From contig JBKEDS010000019.1 in NCBI GenBank assembly GCA_047975545.1, forward strand, positions 1 to 43,301: DNA of 43,301 nt. The letters are read 5' to 3'. Below the pieces are notes generated by a model. The model saw nothing but the letters and a program-made list of their open reading frames with translations. It was not told the DNA's origin and ran no database searches. The stretch is from JBKEDS01 sp047975545 (lineage in GTDB: Bacteria > Bacteroidota > Bacteroidia > Flavobacteriales > Flavobacteriaceae). Made by a program: the position numbers and the translations under genes. Shown piece after piece: positions 6,825 to 16,187 of the stretch; the first letter of the stretch is position 1, and each line of letters starts with the position of its first letter.

Positions 6825-7988
6825 ATGCCAAAAATATTAGTAATAGAAGACGAAGCCGCTATTAGAAGGGTGCTTGTAAAAATACTTTCCGAAGAAAACG
6901 ATACCTACCAAGTTGAAGAAGCCGAAGATGGCCTTCAAGGTGTAGAAAAAATAAAAAACGATGATTTCGACCTCGTGCTGTGCGATATAAAAATGCCCAA
7001 AATGGACGGTGTCGAGGTTTTGGAAGCCGCAAAAAAGCTAAAGCCCGAAACCCCTATTGTTATGATTTCCGGTCATGGCGATTTGGATACCGCCGTAAAT
7101 ACCATGCGCCTTGGGGCTTTCGATTACATATCCAAACCCCCCGATTTAAACCGCCTGCTAAATACGGTACGCATAGCTTTGGACAGAAAAGAACTGGTGG
7201 TAGAAAATAAGCTGCTAAAAAAGAAAGTAGGCAAAAATTTTGAAATGATAGGCAAAAGTGCCGCCATTTCGCAAATTAAGGATATGATTGAAAAAGTAGC
7301 CCCTACCGATGCCCGTGTGTTTATAACGGGACCAAATGGTACCGGAAAAGAGTTGGTGGCGCACTGGCTACACCAAAAAAGCGAGCGTTGCAACGGCCCG
7401 ATGATAGAGGTAAACTGTGCCGCTATTCCCAGTGAGCTAATTGAAAGCGAACTGTTCGGCCACGTAAAAGGTGCTTTTACAAGTGCCGTAAAGGATAGGG
7501 CAGGCAAATTTGAAGCCGCTAATGGCGGTACTATTTTCCTTGACGAAATAGGCGATATGAGCCTTCCCGCACAAGCCAAAGTACTACGGGCATTACAGGA
7601 AAGCCGTGTACAGCGCGTGGGCAGCGACAAGGATATTAAGGTAAACGTTAGGGTAGTGGCCGCCACCAATAAAGACCTGAAAAAGGAAATAGCCGATGGT
7701 AAGTTTCGAGAAGATTTGTACCACCGCCTTGCCGTTATTTTAATCCAGGTACCGGCCTTAAACGATAGGCGGGAGGATATTCCCCTGTTGGTTAACCATT
7801 TTTCCGAAAAAATAGCCGAAGAACAGGGCGCTACCAAAAAAACATTTTCGGAAAAAGCCATAAAATTGCTTCAAAATTACGACTGGACAGGTAATATCAG
7901 GGAATTGCGTAATGTAGTGGAGCGCCTTATCATTTTGGGTGGTAACGAAGTAAGCGAAAACGATGTAAAGCTGTTTGCATCGAAGTAA
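6825..7988 (+). CDS. Sigma-54-dependent NtrC-family response regulator lacking a DNA-binding domain
   Basis: This is a bacterial enhancer-binding-type activator that would use ATP to open sigma-54 promoter complexes. The receiver domain (1-120) has the acidic pair E8/D9, phospho-acceptor D54 and K104. The AAA+ domain (about 140-380) has Walker A GPNGTGKE (169-176), the sigma-54 contact loop GAFTSA (216-221; consensus GAFTGA), Walker B TIFLDE (236-241) and the GNIREL motif near the end. The protein stops at 387 residues, right after the AAA+ lid, without the Fis-type helix-turn-helix of classical NtrC. No kinase gene adjoins it. The start is ATG at 6825 behind an AGGAAG sequence. Confidence 0.92.
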   Translation: MPKILVIEDEAAIRRVLVKILSEENDTYQVEEAEDGLQGVEKIKNDDFDLVLCDIKMPKMDGVEVLEAAKKLKPETPIVMISGHGDLDTAVNTMRLGAFDYISKPPDLNRLLNTVRIALDRKELVVENKLLKKKVGKNFEMIGKSAAISQIKDMIEKVAPTDARVFITGPNGTGKELVAHWLHQKSERCNGPMIEVNCAAIPSELIESELFGHVKGAFTSAVKDRAGKFEAANGGTIFLDEIGDMSLPAQAKVLRALQESRVQRVGSDKDIKVNVRVVAATNKDLKKEIADGKFREDLYHRLAVILIQVPALNDRREDIPLLVNHFSEKIAEEQGATKKTFSEKAIKLLQNYDWTGNIRELRNVVERLIILGGNEVSENDVKLFASK

Positions 7989-8277
7989 ATAGAGGCAGGG
8001 TTGTCCGAAAAAGTGTTATTATAGAAGAAACAAAAAAGCTGTAAAACTATTAAAAAACTGGTTGTTAGGTTAGTGGTTTTTTATGTGTTTGCTTCTCAAT
8101 TAATATCAAATACCCGAAATAAACAAAGCATATACTTTTCAAGCAGCCTTATTTTTTTTGGTTGCATAACCAAAACTTCACAACCAAAAATTCCATATAT
8201 TAGCAAGGCGATGCCGTTATAAAATTGAATTGTTTGTAATGCAATCGATTTTTTTTACCTATGCGTTTGTCCTTGTT
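7989..8277. other. Intergenic region before the hybrid regulator
   Basis: This 289-base AT-rich gap holds no plausible gene. A short inverted repeat, GGTT-GCATA-ACC near 8160-8171, precedes a weak -7-like TATATTAG (8196-8203), but no correctly spaced TTG was found. The frame of the regulator extends back to a TTG at 8230, which is not used in my call because the ATG at 8278 starts a clean signal peptide. Confidence 0.4.
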
Positions 8278-11200
8278 ATGAAAAAAGTACTGCTCTTATT
8301 GTATTTAGGGTTTAGTTTGGCTATTGGTCAGGATTTGGAACACCAGTTTAAATCGGTTGAAGACGAGCTTTCCTTTTATCTTTTAGATGTCGAGCAAGGG
8401 CTTTCCAACGACGCCATAAATACCATAGAACAGGATTCCTTGGGTTTTATTTGGGTAGGAACCGAAGAGGGCTTGAATAGGTACGACGGCACTCAATTTT
8501 CGGTATTCAAATCAAATAATAATTCTGAAAACACTAATATTATAGGCGATTTTATCGAGCAGATAAAATATATTGGCAATAGCGAATTGTTAATGGTAAC
8601 AACAAAAGGCGTTAGCATTTACAATTCCAAAAACGAAACGTTTCGTCCTTTACATAAACAGGATTTGGAAGCCAATACCATTACTTGTTTCGACTACGGA
8701 AATGCGGGCGAATACTTTACGGGAGCTTACAACAGAGGGGTTACTATTATAACAAAAAAAGACACTATTTTTTACCCGGCTTCGCCCGAAGCTCCTTCTT
8801 TGTTGTCGTCCAGCGAAATTACAAGCATAGCCCAACAAGGCGATTCCATTTTATGGGTAGGCACTGCAAGGCATGGCCTAAACAAAATAAATTACATAAA
8901 AAATACGGTTTCAAAAATAAGTTTTAACGGCGATACCGAATTTACAAATAGAATAAATACCCTGTACATCGATAAAAGCAATAATTTATGGATAGGGAGC
9001 AAAGGTGGTTTACAAACCATTTTACCCGATGGTAGCAATATAACGTTGGAAAAATCATTAGCCGAAGGCTCGGGCTTGAGCGATAGTTTTGTAACTTGTT
9101 TTGAGGAAGACAATTCCGGAAGAATGTGGATTGGCACAAAAAACGGCGGATTAAACATAATAAATAAACAAGCCTTTTTAAAACGGCAACCCGATTTTTA
9201 CGTTAAGTGGTATTTGCCCAAGGACGATGGCTCCAGTGTTTTTAATAGAACGGTGTCGTCGTTAAAATTCGATAACAGCGGAAACATGTGGATTGGAACC
9301 AGCACGGGATTAAATTTTGTTAATCCCGAAGGCGAACCCATTAAACTACTGCAATACAACAGTTCTAAGCCAAACGCTTTGTCGCATAGCCGAATAGGAG
9401 CCTTGGCCCAAAGTAGTAACGGTAACATTTATATTGGTACGGATGGTGCCGGGTTGGATGTGCTAAATCCAATTAAAGGCACTTATGCGCACCATAAACA
9501 TAGTTCAGGTAACTCGTCAAGTTTAAGTAACGACTATATTATTGCCTTGTTGGAAGATTCCAAACAACGGCTGTGGATAGGCACCTATCAAGGAGGGCTT
9601 AATAAAATGGATGTTGTAACAGGTGCTTGTAATCATTATTTGCAAGGCGGTGTCGAACAAGGAAGCGATGTTCGGGTTATTTTTGAGACCAAAAAAGGAC
9701 AAATATGGGTAGGTACAAATCGGGGTGGCCTGTATCGGTATTTGGAGCAATCCGATACATTTCAATATATTGAAGCCTTGGGATTAATAGATGTTAGGGC
9801 AATAGCCGAAGACGATAACGGCTTTTTATGGTTGGCAACTTATGGCGATGGGCTGCTTCAACTCAACACAAAAACATTGGAATCCGATGCTTTTAATTCT
9901 AAATCCTTAAAAGGGTTTACGGCCGATATTGTTTTTTCGGTTTTAGTATTGGACGACGGTTCTATACTTGCCGGAACACTTAACAGTGGCCTTATGTTGC
10001 TAAAGCCCGAGAAAGAAGCCTTCACCATGTTTACAGAGGGCGAAGGGTTAAGCAGTAATACCATAACTAGTATGGTAAAAGAGGACAATACCAATATTTG
10101 GTTGGGTACCCAAAAAGGAATTAGCCATTACAACCCTAAAACTAATGAAATTTACAATTTAAACCGTTACACGGCAGTACAACAAGGGAAGTTTAATATA
10201 GGTTCGGGTTTAATCACTAAAAGCGGAATTGTTTATTTGGGCGGCGATAAGGGACTCAATATTTTCAATCCAAAAAATTTAAGCCGTATTAACGAAACCT
10301 ATCCCATTTATTTTGAAAAACTAACGGTACTTGATGAAAAGGTCCATGTGTCAAGTGCCAAAGGACAAAATATTATTAAACAATCCATGTTTTATGAAAA
10401 TCATATCCACTTAAACCACAAGCAAACATTTTTTTCAATAGACTACGCTGCATTAAAATATCCATTTGTTAAAAATGTTATGTACGCTTACAGGGTAGAA
10501 GGGTACCACGACGGTTGGATAAATACTAATACCTCGGGTAAGGTTAACTTAATAAACTTGCCGCACGGAAGTTATACCCTAAACGTAAAGGCCAAATTTG
10601 GATCGGGCGACGAGGTGGTAAAAAAACTATTTATAGAAATAGCCCCGCCCTTTTGGAAAACGCCATTGGCCTATTTGTGCTATGTTTTACTGTTTGTCTC
10701 TGCGCTTTATGGTTTTTTGAAATATTATACCGAACGGGTTAAACTTATAAACTCATTAAAGTTCGAAAAAAAACAACGCCAATTGGAGCATAATTTCAAC
10801 GAGGAGCGGGTACGGTTTTTTACCAGTTTTTCGCATGAATTAAAAGCGCCCCTTACTTTAATATTGGCGCCATTGGAAGATTTAATAAAAGAAACCAAAT
10901 CGGTTAAGCATAAAGCTAATTTAAAACTCATTTTTAAAAATGCAAAACAGTTACTGCAATCCATAAACAGGCTTTTGGAGTTTAGAAAGTCCAATTTAGG
11001 GCTAAGCAAACTAACAGTGGCACAGTACAATTTAACCGAATGCTTGGAACAGTGGGTGCATAACTACTATCCGTTGGCAAAAACCCGGGATATAGCTTTA
11101 GGTTACGAGTTTCCCGACCAAGCTTTATTGGCGTGGTTCGATTTGGAAAAGCTGCACATAATTGTAAATAACCTGCTGTCCAATGCTTTTAAATATACCG

Positions 11201-12372
11201 ATGATAAAGGCGAAATACACGTATCCCTACAGTACGACGACGAACATTTTGAAATAAAGGTAAGCGATACGGGATGCGGTATTCCCCAAAACGATTTAGA
11301 GCATATTTTCGAGCGTTATTATCAATCTTCTACCGTAAAAAGTAATAAAGGAATGGGTATAGGCTTGGCATTGTCCAAAAATTTTACCGAACTGCATCTG
11401 GGAACAATTGCTATTGAAAGCCAAATTAAAGTTGGTAGCATTTTCACCGTAAGCATACCGCGCGATAAAAAATTATTCGAAAAGCATATATCCGAAGCAA
11501 GTGTTAATACTTTAGGGCATTTAGACGAATCGGGGTGGGATATTTTGCAGGGCGCTTCTTATTCCTCAAAAAAATCGCCCAATATTAATATCAAAGAAAA
11601 CAAAGAACTTATCCTTGTTACAGATGATAGCCCGGATGTTTTGCATTACATGGAAGGTTTATTGGGGAGCAATTACGATTTAATTTACGCCAAAGACGGC
11701 GAAGAAGGCGTGCAAAAAGCATTGCGCTACGTTCCCGATTTAATCGTTTCGGATGTTATGATGCCCAAAATGAGCGGTATGGAACTGTGTAAGGAGTTAA
11801 AAAAAGCAACGCAAACCACCCATATTCCCATAATACTGTTAACGGCTAAAGATGGGGAAGAAAGCATTAAAAAAGGCTATGTACAAGGTGCCGACGATTA
11901 TATTGTTAAACCGTTTAGCAGTCAGGTTTTACAAGTCAGAATTAGAAATTTATTGGATTCCAGAAAACAGCTTCGCCACTATTTTTTAAATAACGAAACG
12001 GTAAATGTCGTGCTTTCCCAAGAAAACACATCGTTATTAGAGCAAGAAAAAGCCTTTTTAAACCAGTTGGAGCAAATTATATTAAAACATCTTAAAGATG
12101 AAAAATTAGATGTGTGGAACGTGGCCAAAAGTATTGGTATGAGCCGGACTTCATTATTTAGAAAAATAAAAGCTATAACGGGGTTAAATATCAACCAATA
12201 TATAACCAAAATAAAAATAGACAAAGCCGCCCAACTTATTAAAAGTGGGCAATACACTGTGGCTCAAGCGTCTTACGAAGTAGGGTTTAATAATGTAAAA
12301 TATTTTAGAAAACTGTTTAAGGAACAGTTCGGGCAGTTGCCATCGGAGTTGTCGCGTAATAAAAGCTTTTAA
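8278..12372 (+). CDS. Hybrid two-component system regulator (HTCS: periplasmic propeller sensor, kinase, receiver, AraC)
   Basis: One protein carries a complete signalling pathway: it senses a ligand in the periplasm, phosphorylates itself and binds DNA. In order: signal peptide (MKKVLLLLYLGFSLAIG); many two-component-propeller repeats recognisable as IWVGTEEGLNRYD-like units to about residue 700; a Y_Y_Y domain; a membrane helix near 797-818; HisKA with SHELKAP (His about 853); HATPase with NNLLSNAFKYT, DTGCGIP and GMGIGLALS; a receiver with phospho-acceptor in VSDVMMPKMSG (about 1158); and a C-terminal AraC domain ending GFNNVKYFRKLFKEQFG. All catalytic boxes are intact. HTCS proteins usually control polysaccharide-utilisation genes nearby; the only candidate here is the BNR lipoprotein downstream. 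ATG 8278 is preferred over the TTG at 8230. Confidence 0.94.
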   Translation: MKKVLLLLYLGFSLAIGQDLEHQFKSVEDELSFYLLDVEQGLSNDAINTIEQDSLGFIWVGTEEGLNRYDGTQFSVFKSNNNSENTNIIGDFIEQIKYIGNSELLMVTTKGVSIYNSKNETFRPLHKQDLEANTITCFDYGNAGEYFTGAYNRGVTIITKKDTIFYPASPEAPSLLSSSEITSIAQQGDSILWVGTARHGLNKINYIKNTVSKISFNGDTEFTNRINTLYIDKSNNLWIGSKGGLQTILPDGSNITLEKSLAEGSGLSDSFVTCFEEDNSGRMWIGTKNGGLNIINKQAFLKRQPDFYVKWYLPKDDGSSVFNRTVSSLKFDNSGNMWIGTSTGLNFVNPEGEPIKLLQYNSSKPNALSHSRIGALAQSSNGNIYIGTDGAGLDVLNPIKGTYAHHKHSSGNSSSLSNDYIIALLEDSKQRLWIGTYQGGLNKMDVVTGACNHYLQGGVEQGSDVRVIFETKKGQIWVGTNRGGLYRYLEQSDTFQYIEALGLIDVRAIAEDDNGFLWLATYGDGLLQLNTKTLESDAFNSKSLKGFTADIVFSVLVLDDGSILAGTLNSGLMLLKPEKEAFTMFTEGEGLSSNTITSMVKEDNTNIWLGTQKGISHYNPKTNEIYNLNRYTAVQQGKFNIGSGLITKSGIVYLGGDKGLNIFNPKNLSRINETYPIYFEKLTVLDEKVHVSSAKGQNIIKQSMFYENHIHLNHKQTFFSIDYAALKYPFVKNVMYAYRVEGYHDGWINTNTSGKVNLINLPHGSYTLNVKAKFGSGDEVVKKLFIEIAPPFWKTPLAYLCYVLLFVSALYGFLKYYTERVKLINSLKFEKKQRQLEHNFNEERVRFFTSFSHELKAPLTLILAPLEDLIKETKSVKHKANLKLIFKNAKQLLQSINRLLEFRKSNLGLSKLTVAQYNLTECLEQWVHNYYPLAKTRDIALGYEFPDQALLAWFDLEKLHIIVNNLLSNAFKYTDDKGEIHVSLQYDDEHFEIKVSDTGCGIPQNDLEHIFERYYQSSTVKSNKGMGIGLALSKNFTELHLGTIAIESQIKVGSIFTVSIPRDKKLFEKHISEASVNTLGHLDESGWDILQGASYSSKKSPNINIKENKELILVTDDSPDVLHYMEGLLGSNYDLIYAKDGEEGVQKALRYVPDLIVSDVMMPKMSGMELCKELKKATQTTHIPIILLTAKDGEESIKKGYVQGADDYIVKPFSSQVLQVRIRNLLDSRKQLRHYFLNNETVNVVLSQENTSLLEQEKAFLNQLEQIILKHLKDEKLDVWNVAKSIGMSRTSLFRKIKAITGLNINQYITKIKIDKAAQLIKSGQYTVAQASYEVGFNNVKYFRKLFKEQFGQLPSELSRNKSF

Positions 12373-12464
12373 AAAAAATCAGGGCGATTATTATTAAATT
12401 GGACATTTTACACCCCTTTTTTTGTTAAAAACTATACGTTTTATCTAATTATTTAGCTTGATAT

Positions 12465-12481
12465 TTGAAAAGTGCTTTCAA
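12465..12481. promoter_or_regulatory. Palindrome in the BNR gene promoter region
   Basis: TTGAAAAGTGCTTTCAA is a perfect inverted repeat with 6-bp arms around a 5-base centre, 22 bases before the ATG of the BNR lipoprotein. It overlaps a -7-like GATATTTG (12460-12467; consensus TAnnTTTG), so a bound protein would meet RNA polymerase directly. A related palindrome follows the same gene at 13861-13873. The regulator is unknown. Confidence 0.45.
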
Positions 12482-12503
12482 CACACGCCTAATACATTAA
12501 CCA

Positions 12504-13853
12504 ATGAAACCGATTTGCTTTTTTCAGAATACCAACGTACAAACTATTTTGTTAATTTGCTGTTTTGTAATAACATCATGTACATCGTACATGTCTTATG
12601 TGCCCGTTGGAACGGGTTGGAACAGCAATTCCGTAAACGCTGTTAAATTTAGAAAAAACGCCTTGATAACGCATGAAAACCATCAATTTATAGCCTATTA
12701 TAATGAAGATGGGTATTTGGTTTTGGGTAAACGGAAACTGCAGTCCCATAGGTGGCAAATACAACAAACGCAATATAAGGGCAATGTTAACGATGCGCAC
12801 AACAGTATTAGTTTAGCGGTAGATGGTGCGGGATATTTGCACCTTAGCTGGGACCAACATAATACAAGGCTCAGGTATGCCAAAAGTATAACGCCTCTGG
12901 GCATAACATTGGGGGGCGAAGTAAGTATGGCGGGCTTACAAGAGAATAAGGTTACGTATCCCGAATTTTATAATTTACCTAACGGAAATTTAATATTTTT
13001 TTACAGATCGGGCGAATCGGGTCGGGGCAATTTGGTTATTAACCATTATCAAACCAAGCAGCAAAAATGGTCGCAAATACAGCGCAATCTTATCGATGGC
13101 GAAGATAAGCGCAACGCCTATTGGCAAGCCTGCGTGGATAACAAGGGCACTATACATGTTTCGTGGGTATGGCGCGAAACCTGGGATGTAGAAACCAACC
13201 ACGATTTGTGCTATGCCCGTTCCAACGATGGCGGTGTTACTTGGGAGCGTTCAACGGGCAAGCCTTATACTTTGCCCATAACCTTGCAATCGGCCGAATA
13301 TGCTTGCAAAATTCCCGAAAAGAGTAATCTTATTAACCAAACGGCCATGACTACCAATGTTAATGGCAGCCCCTTTATTGTGTCGTATTGGAATGATGGC
13401 AATCAGGTACCCCAATACCATGTCGTGTATTTGCGCAATGGGGAGTGGAAAACATTAAACACAGGTTTCCGAAAAACCACCTTTGCCTTAGGCGGTGGGG
13501 GTACCAAGCGTATTCCTATATCGCGTCCGGATATTCTAACCAATCAAGTTAACGGCACAACACAGGTATCCATTCTTTTTAGGGACGAAGAACGGGAAAA
13601 TAAAGTGATGGTAGCCTATACACTTACAGATGAAACTAATCCTAAGTGGAATGTTGTTAATTTAACCCAAGACGGCTATGGGCAATGGGAACCCAATTAC
13701 GATATAGCGTTATGGAATAAGAAAAAGAAACTTCACGTTTTTTTACAAGATGTTACCCAAATAGATGGCGAAGGACTTGCTAATAAAGGCGCTTCTGAAG
13801 TAAAAATTATTGAAATAAATGCTTTCGATAAATTTATTACCAGTATTGAATAA
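12504..13853 (+). CDS. BNR-4 repeat beta-propeller lipoprotein, probable polysaccharide lyase or glycosidase relative
   Basis: The 449-residue product has a lipoprotein signal ending ITSC (lipid Cys26) and then propeller-type repeats of the BNR_4 family. The signature block is NDAHNSISLAVDGAG (96-110) plus YLHLSWDQHN (111-120), with His99 and His119 where catalytic or binding histidines sit in seven-bladed relatives. A second conserved block is IFFYRSGESGRGN, and an Asp-box-like SNDGGVTWERS follows. Related folds include ulvan lyases of PL24/PL25 and the GH145 rhamnosidases, so cell-surface processing of a uronic-acid- or rhamnose-containing glycan is plausible, but the exact activity is not readable. 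It lies 131 bases after the HTCS gene, its likely regulator. Confidence 0.75.
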   Translation: MKPICFFQNTNVQTILLICCFVITSCTSYMSYVPVGTGWNSNSVNAVKFRKNALITHENHQFIAYYNEDGYLVLGKRKLQSHRWQIQQTQYKGNVNDAHNSISLAVDGAGYLHLSWDQHNTRLRYAKSITPLGITLGGEVSMAGLQENKVTYPEFYNLPNGNLIFFYRSGESGRGNLVINHYQTKQQKWSQIQRNLIDGEDKRNAYWQACVDNKGTIHVSWVWRETWDVETNHDLCYARSNDGGVTWERSTGKPYTLPITLQSAEYACKIPEKSNLINQTAMTTNVNGSPFIVSYWNDGNQVPQYHVVYLRNGEWKTLNTGFRKTTFALGGGGTKRIPISRPDILTNQVNGTTQVSILFRDEERENKVMVAYTLTDETNPKWNVVNLTQDGYGQWEPNYDIALWNKKKKLHVFLQDVTQIDGEGLANKGASEVKIIEINAFDKFITSIE

Positions 13854-13860
13854 ATAATTT

Positions 13861-13873
13861 TTGAAAGCGCTTT
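13861..13873. repeat. Palindrome AAAGCGCTTT between convergent genes
   Basis: TTGAAAGCGCTTT contains the perfect 10-bp palindrome AAAGCGCTTT (13864-13873) and resembles both LacI-type operators and the palindrome at 12465-12481 upstream of the BNR gene. It lies in the 39-base gap between the BNR gene and the convergent methyltransferase gene. No T-run follows, so it is not a clear terminator. Confidence 0.35.
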
Positions 13874-13892
13874 ATGGACGAATTAAAAATCG

Positions 13893-15071
13893 TTAAACTT
13901 TCCGCGCCTTAACCACAATTTTATTTCCGTTAAAATCCGTGGTAAAAAACAAATAAGTATTGCCGCCATCGCTAATGTCAAATTTTTTTCTGATTTGCGC
14001 TACCGTTTCGGGGAAATTTCGGGTGGTAATATTGGCCTTGCTTATGTTGTACTGTTTTAATGCTTTTTTATTGTAGGGAATAATGGTTTCAACTTTAAAA
14101 CGCCTGCCAGGAAAATCGATTAAATGTGCGCTCGTGTACAAATGCGAATTAACGTGAAGTTTGGCAATATTATAATTCTTTGCTATGGTATTAAACCCGC
14201 CGGATTTTAAAATGGCGCTATTGGGTTCGTATAAATATTCAAGAGGAAGGTGGTAGTTTGGGGAAGCCTGTTTTTCATCATTCAACAAAAAACTAAAACT
14301 TTCGGTGTTTTCGGGCTTAATATTTTGGGTTTCAATGGAAATTTCACCCAGAAAACCACGCCCCAAAACCCAAAGCAGTTCCTTTACTTCGTTGTTTACG
14401 GCTATAATATGAATGCTTTTAACGTATTTAAGTTCGTTAATGCCAACCGATATATCCAATAAGGGCGAAGTTTTTATTAATATATTATCGGCGCGCTTAA
14501 ACAACAAATTTAAATATTCGGGTACGTTGGGCAGGCAATCGGCAAGAAAAAAAACCTTGCCCTTGCTGTCGTGCCTTCGGGAAGGGTCTATATAAATCCA
14601 ATCGAATTTGGCGTTTGTTTGCTGTAAATACACAATGCCATCGACCGCAAGTGCAGTTGCGTTTTTTACGTTAAGTTGTTCGTAATTGTGCTTAACAATG
14701 TTCGATAAGTCTTGGTTTATTTCGCAATGCGTAACGCTTTTAAATTTTTTTGAAAAATAAAAACAATCCACGCCAAGGCCTCCGGTTAAATCTATTATAG
14801 TTTCGCCCGAAATTAGCTCTGATTTGTACAGTGCCGTAATTTCCGATGAGGTTTGCTCGATGTTAAGTTTGTTGGGGTAGTAAATGTTTTCGGCATTAAA
14901 CCATGTTGGCAGCTTTTTTTTGCTTCGTACCTTGGCTTCAATTTGTTCGACTATGGTTTTTATATCGACTGTATCGAACGGCGATCCTTTTAAAAGTAGC
15001 GGGGAAACATCGGTTTTTAAATGGGCATTAATATACGCTTGTACTTCGGTATTTAATATGTTGGGATTCAA
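13893..15071 (-). CDS. Class I SAM-dependent methyltransferase, THUMP-like/PG_1098 family
   Basis: The 392-residue protein has a helical N-terminal part and a Rossmann methyltransferase core with motif I in IIDLTGGLGVDCFYFS (SAM binding) and WIYIDPSRRH (motif IV-like, DPSRR). A C-terminal ferredoxin-like/THUMP-like domain contains HLIDFPGRRFKVE. This matches the Bacteroidota PG_1098-type family, presumed RNA modification enzymes whose substrate is unknown. The start is TTG at 15071-15069, giving MNPNILNTEVQ; no ATG lies nearby and the TTG begins 7 bases after the stop of the upstream permease gene. It is the last gene of the minus-strand run from tsaD. Confidence 0.85.
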   Translation of the reverse strand: MNPNILNTEVQAYINAHLKTDVSPLLLKGSPFDTVDIKTIVEQIEAKVRSKKKLPTWFNAENIYYPNKLNIEQTSSEITALYKSELISGETIIDLTGGLGVDCFYFSKKFKSVTHCEINQDLSNIVKHNYEQLNVKNATALAVDGIVYLQQTNAKFDWIYIDPSRRHDSKGKVFFLADCLPNVPEYLNLLFKRADNILIKTSPLLDISVGINELKYVKSIHIIAVNNEVKELLWVLGRGFLGEISIETQNIKPENTESFSFLLNDEKQASPNYHLPLEYLYEPNSAILKSGGFNTIAKNYNIAKLHVNSHLYTSAHLIDFPGRRFKVETIIPYNKKALKQYNISKANITTRNFPETVAQIRKKFDISDGGNTYLFFTTDFNGNKIVVKARKV

Positions 15072-15077
15072 ACGTGG

Positions 15078-16166
15078 TTACAAATTTTTAGTAAGTTTTT
15101 TTACTATTTTGTTTTCCGACAGAAACTCTTTCAGTATAACCTTAATGGCCGTATAGGCAGGTACGGCAAGGATTAAACCAATAACCCCGAACAAGATGCC
15201 GGCAATTAAAATAACCAAGAAAATTTCCAAGGGGTGCGATTTTACGCTTTTTGAAAAAATAAACGGCTGGCTAAAAAAATTATCCACCAATTGCCCGATT
15301 ACAAACACAACAAGTACCCAAACCGATTTTACTATTATAACATTGCTAAAACTTTCGCCCACATTGCTGGTCATGGTCAGGGTTAGCATAAGCAGGGCGC
15401 CCACAAGCGGCCCCACGTATGGTATTAGGTTTAACAGCGCACATAAAAAGGCAATAACCACGGCATTTTCTACCCCGATAATAAGCAGGCCTATGGTGTA
15501 AATAACAAACAGGATAAGGATTTGAAAAATCAAGCCCACAAAGTAGCGCGACAATAAATCCTTTATTTTAGTTGAAGAGTTTTTCCAGCCCGATTCCTTG
15601 CTGTCCGGAATAAGGGTTAGCATGCCGCTTTCGAACAGGCGGCTGTCCTTTAAAAAGAAAAACGAAATAAACAACACCGAAAACAGCCCGATGCTAAAAC
15701 TACCCAACCCGCTAATAAACGAATTTAAAAATAGGGGGATAAACGCAAAATCGAGCTTTGCGAGCAGATTCGAGTTTTTAATAGATTGCTCCAAATCGAT
15801 ACGATGCAGGTTAAAATAGGTAATAATTTCGGAATACAGGCTTTCAATATTCAGCTCCAATTGCTCCACGTTTAAAAGCGATAAGTTTTGCCCTTGTTGG
15901 ATAATTAACGGAATAAACAAACTTACCAAGCCCAAAATTAAGCATAGTAAAATGGTTATGGTAACAATGGCTGCCAGCGTGTTGTTAAACTTTAATTTAT
16001 TTTGAAGGAACAATACCAAAGGCCGCCCTATAAGCGATATTACGGCTGCAATGGCAATATACCCGATAACCGAACGTATGGCATATAAAAAATAAAGCAA
16101 AATGCCAATGCCCGAAATTATGGCTATGGCCCGTAAAATACCGTTTGCTATGGTTTTGGAATTCAT
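15078..16166 (-). CDS. AI-2E family transporter (PerM/YdiK-like permease)
   Basis: This is an inner-membrane protein of 362 residues. Hydrophobic helices flank residues 10-90, a soluble segment follows (about 90-150), and a second group of helices includes LCALLNLIPYVGPLVGALLM, the diagnostic NLIPYVGP motif of the family. LPXG-like GILFGVIGLILAVPAYTAIK lies near the end. Members have been linked to export of AI-2 or ions, but the substrate is generally undefined. Its gene lies 21 bases after the TrmH-type gene and 6 bases before the methyltransferase gene, in one probable operon. Confidence 0.88.
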   Translation of the reverse strand: MNSKTIANGILRAIAIISGIGILLYFLYAIRSVIGYIAIAAVISLIGRPLVLFLQNKLKFNNTLAAIVTITILLCLILGLVSLFIPLIIQQGQNLSLLNVEQLELNIESLYSEIITYFNLHRIDLEQSIKNSNLLAKLDFAFIPLFLNSFISGLGSFSIGLFSVLFISFFFLKDSRLFESGMLTLIPDSKESGWKNSSTKIKDLLSRYFVGLIFQILILFVIYTIGLLIIGVENAVVIAFLCALLNLIPYVGPLVGALLMLTLTMTSNVGESFSNVIIVKSVWVLVVFVIGQLVDNFFSQPFIFSKSVKSHPLEIFLVILIAGILFGVIGLILAVPAYTAIKVILKEFLSENKIVKKLTKNL

Positions 16167-16187
16167 GTGGTAAAGATATAAAACAGT

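Noticed and set aside
7124..7861. Long 245-codon minus-strand frame inside the NtrC-type gene
   Set aside because: Antisense shadow of a well-supported gene; Ser/Pro-rich translation with no domain.
13861..13873. Terminator for the BNR gene
   Set aside because: The palindrome has only 5-bp arms without a loop and no T-run on either side, so it is listed as a repeat instead.
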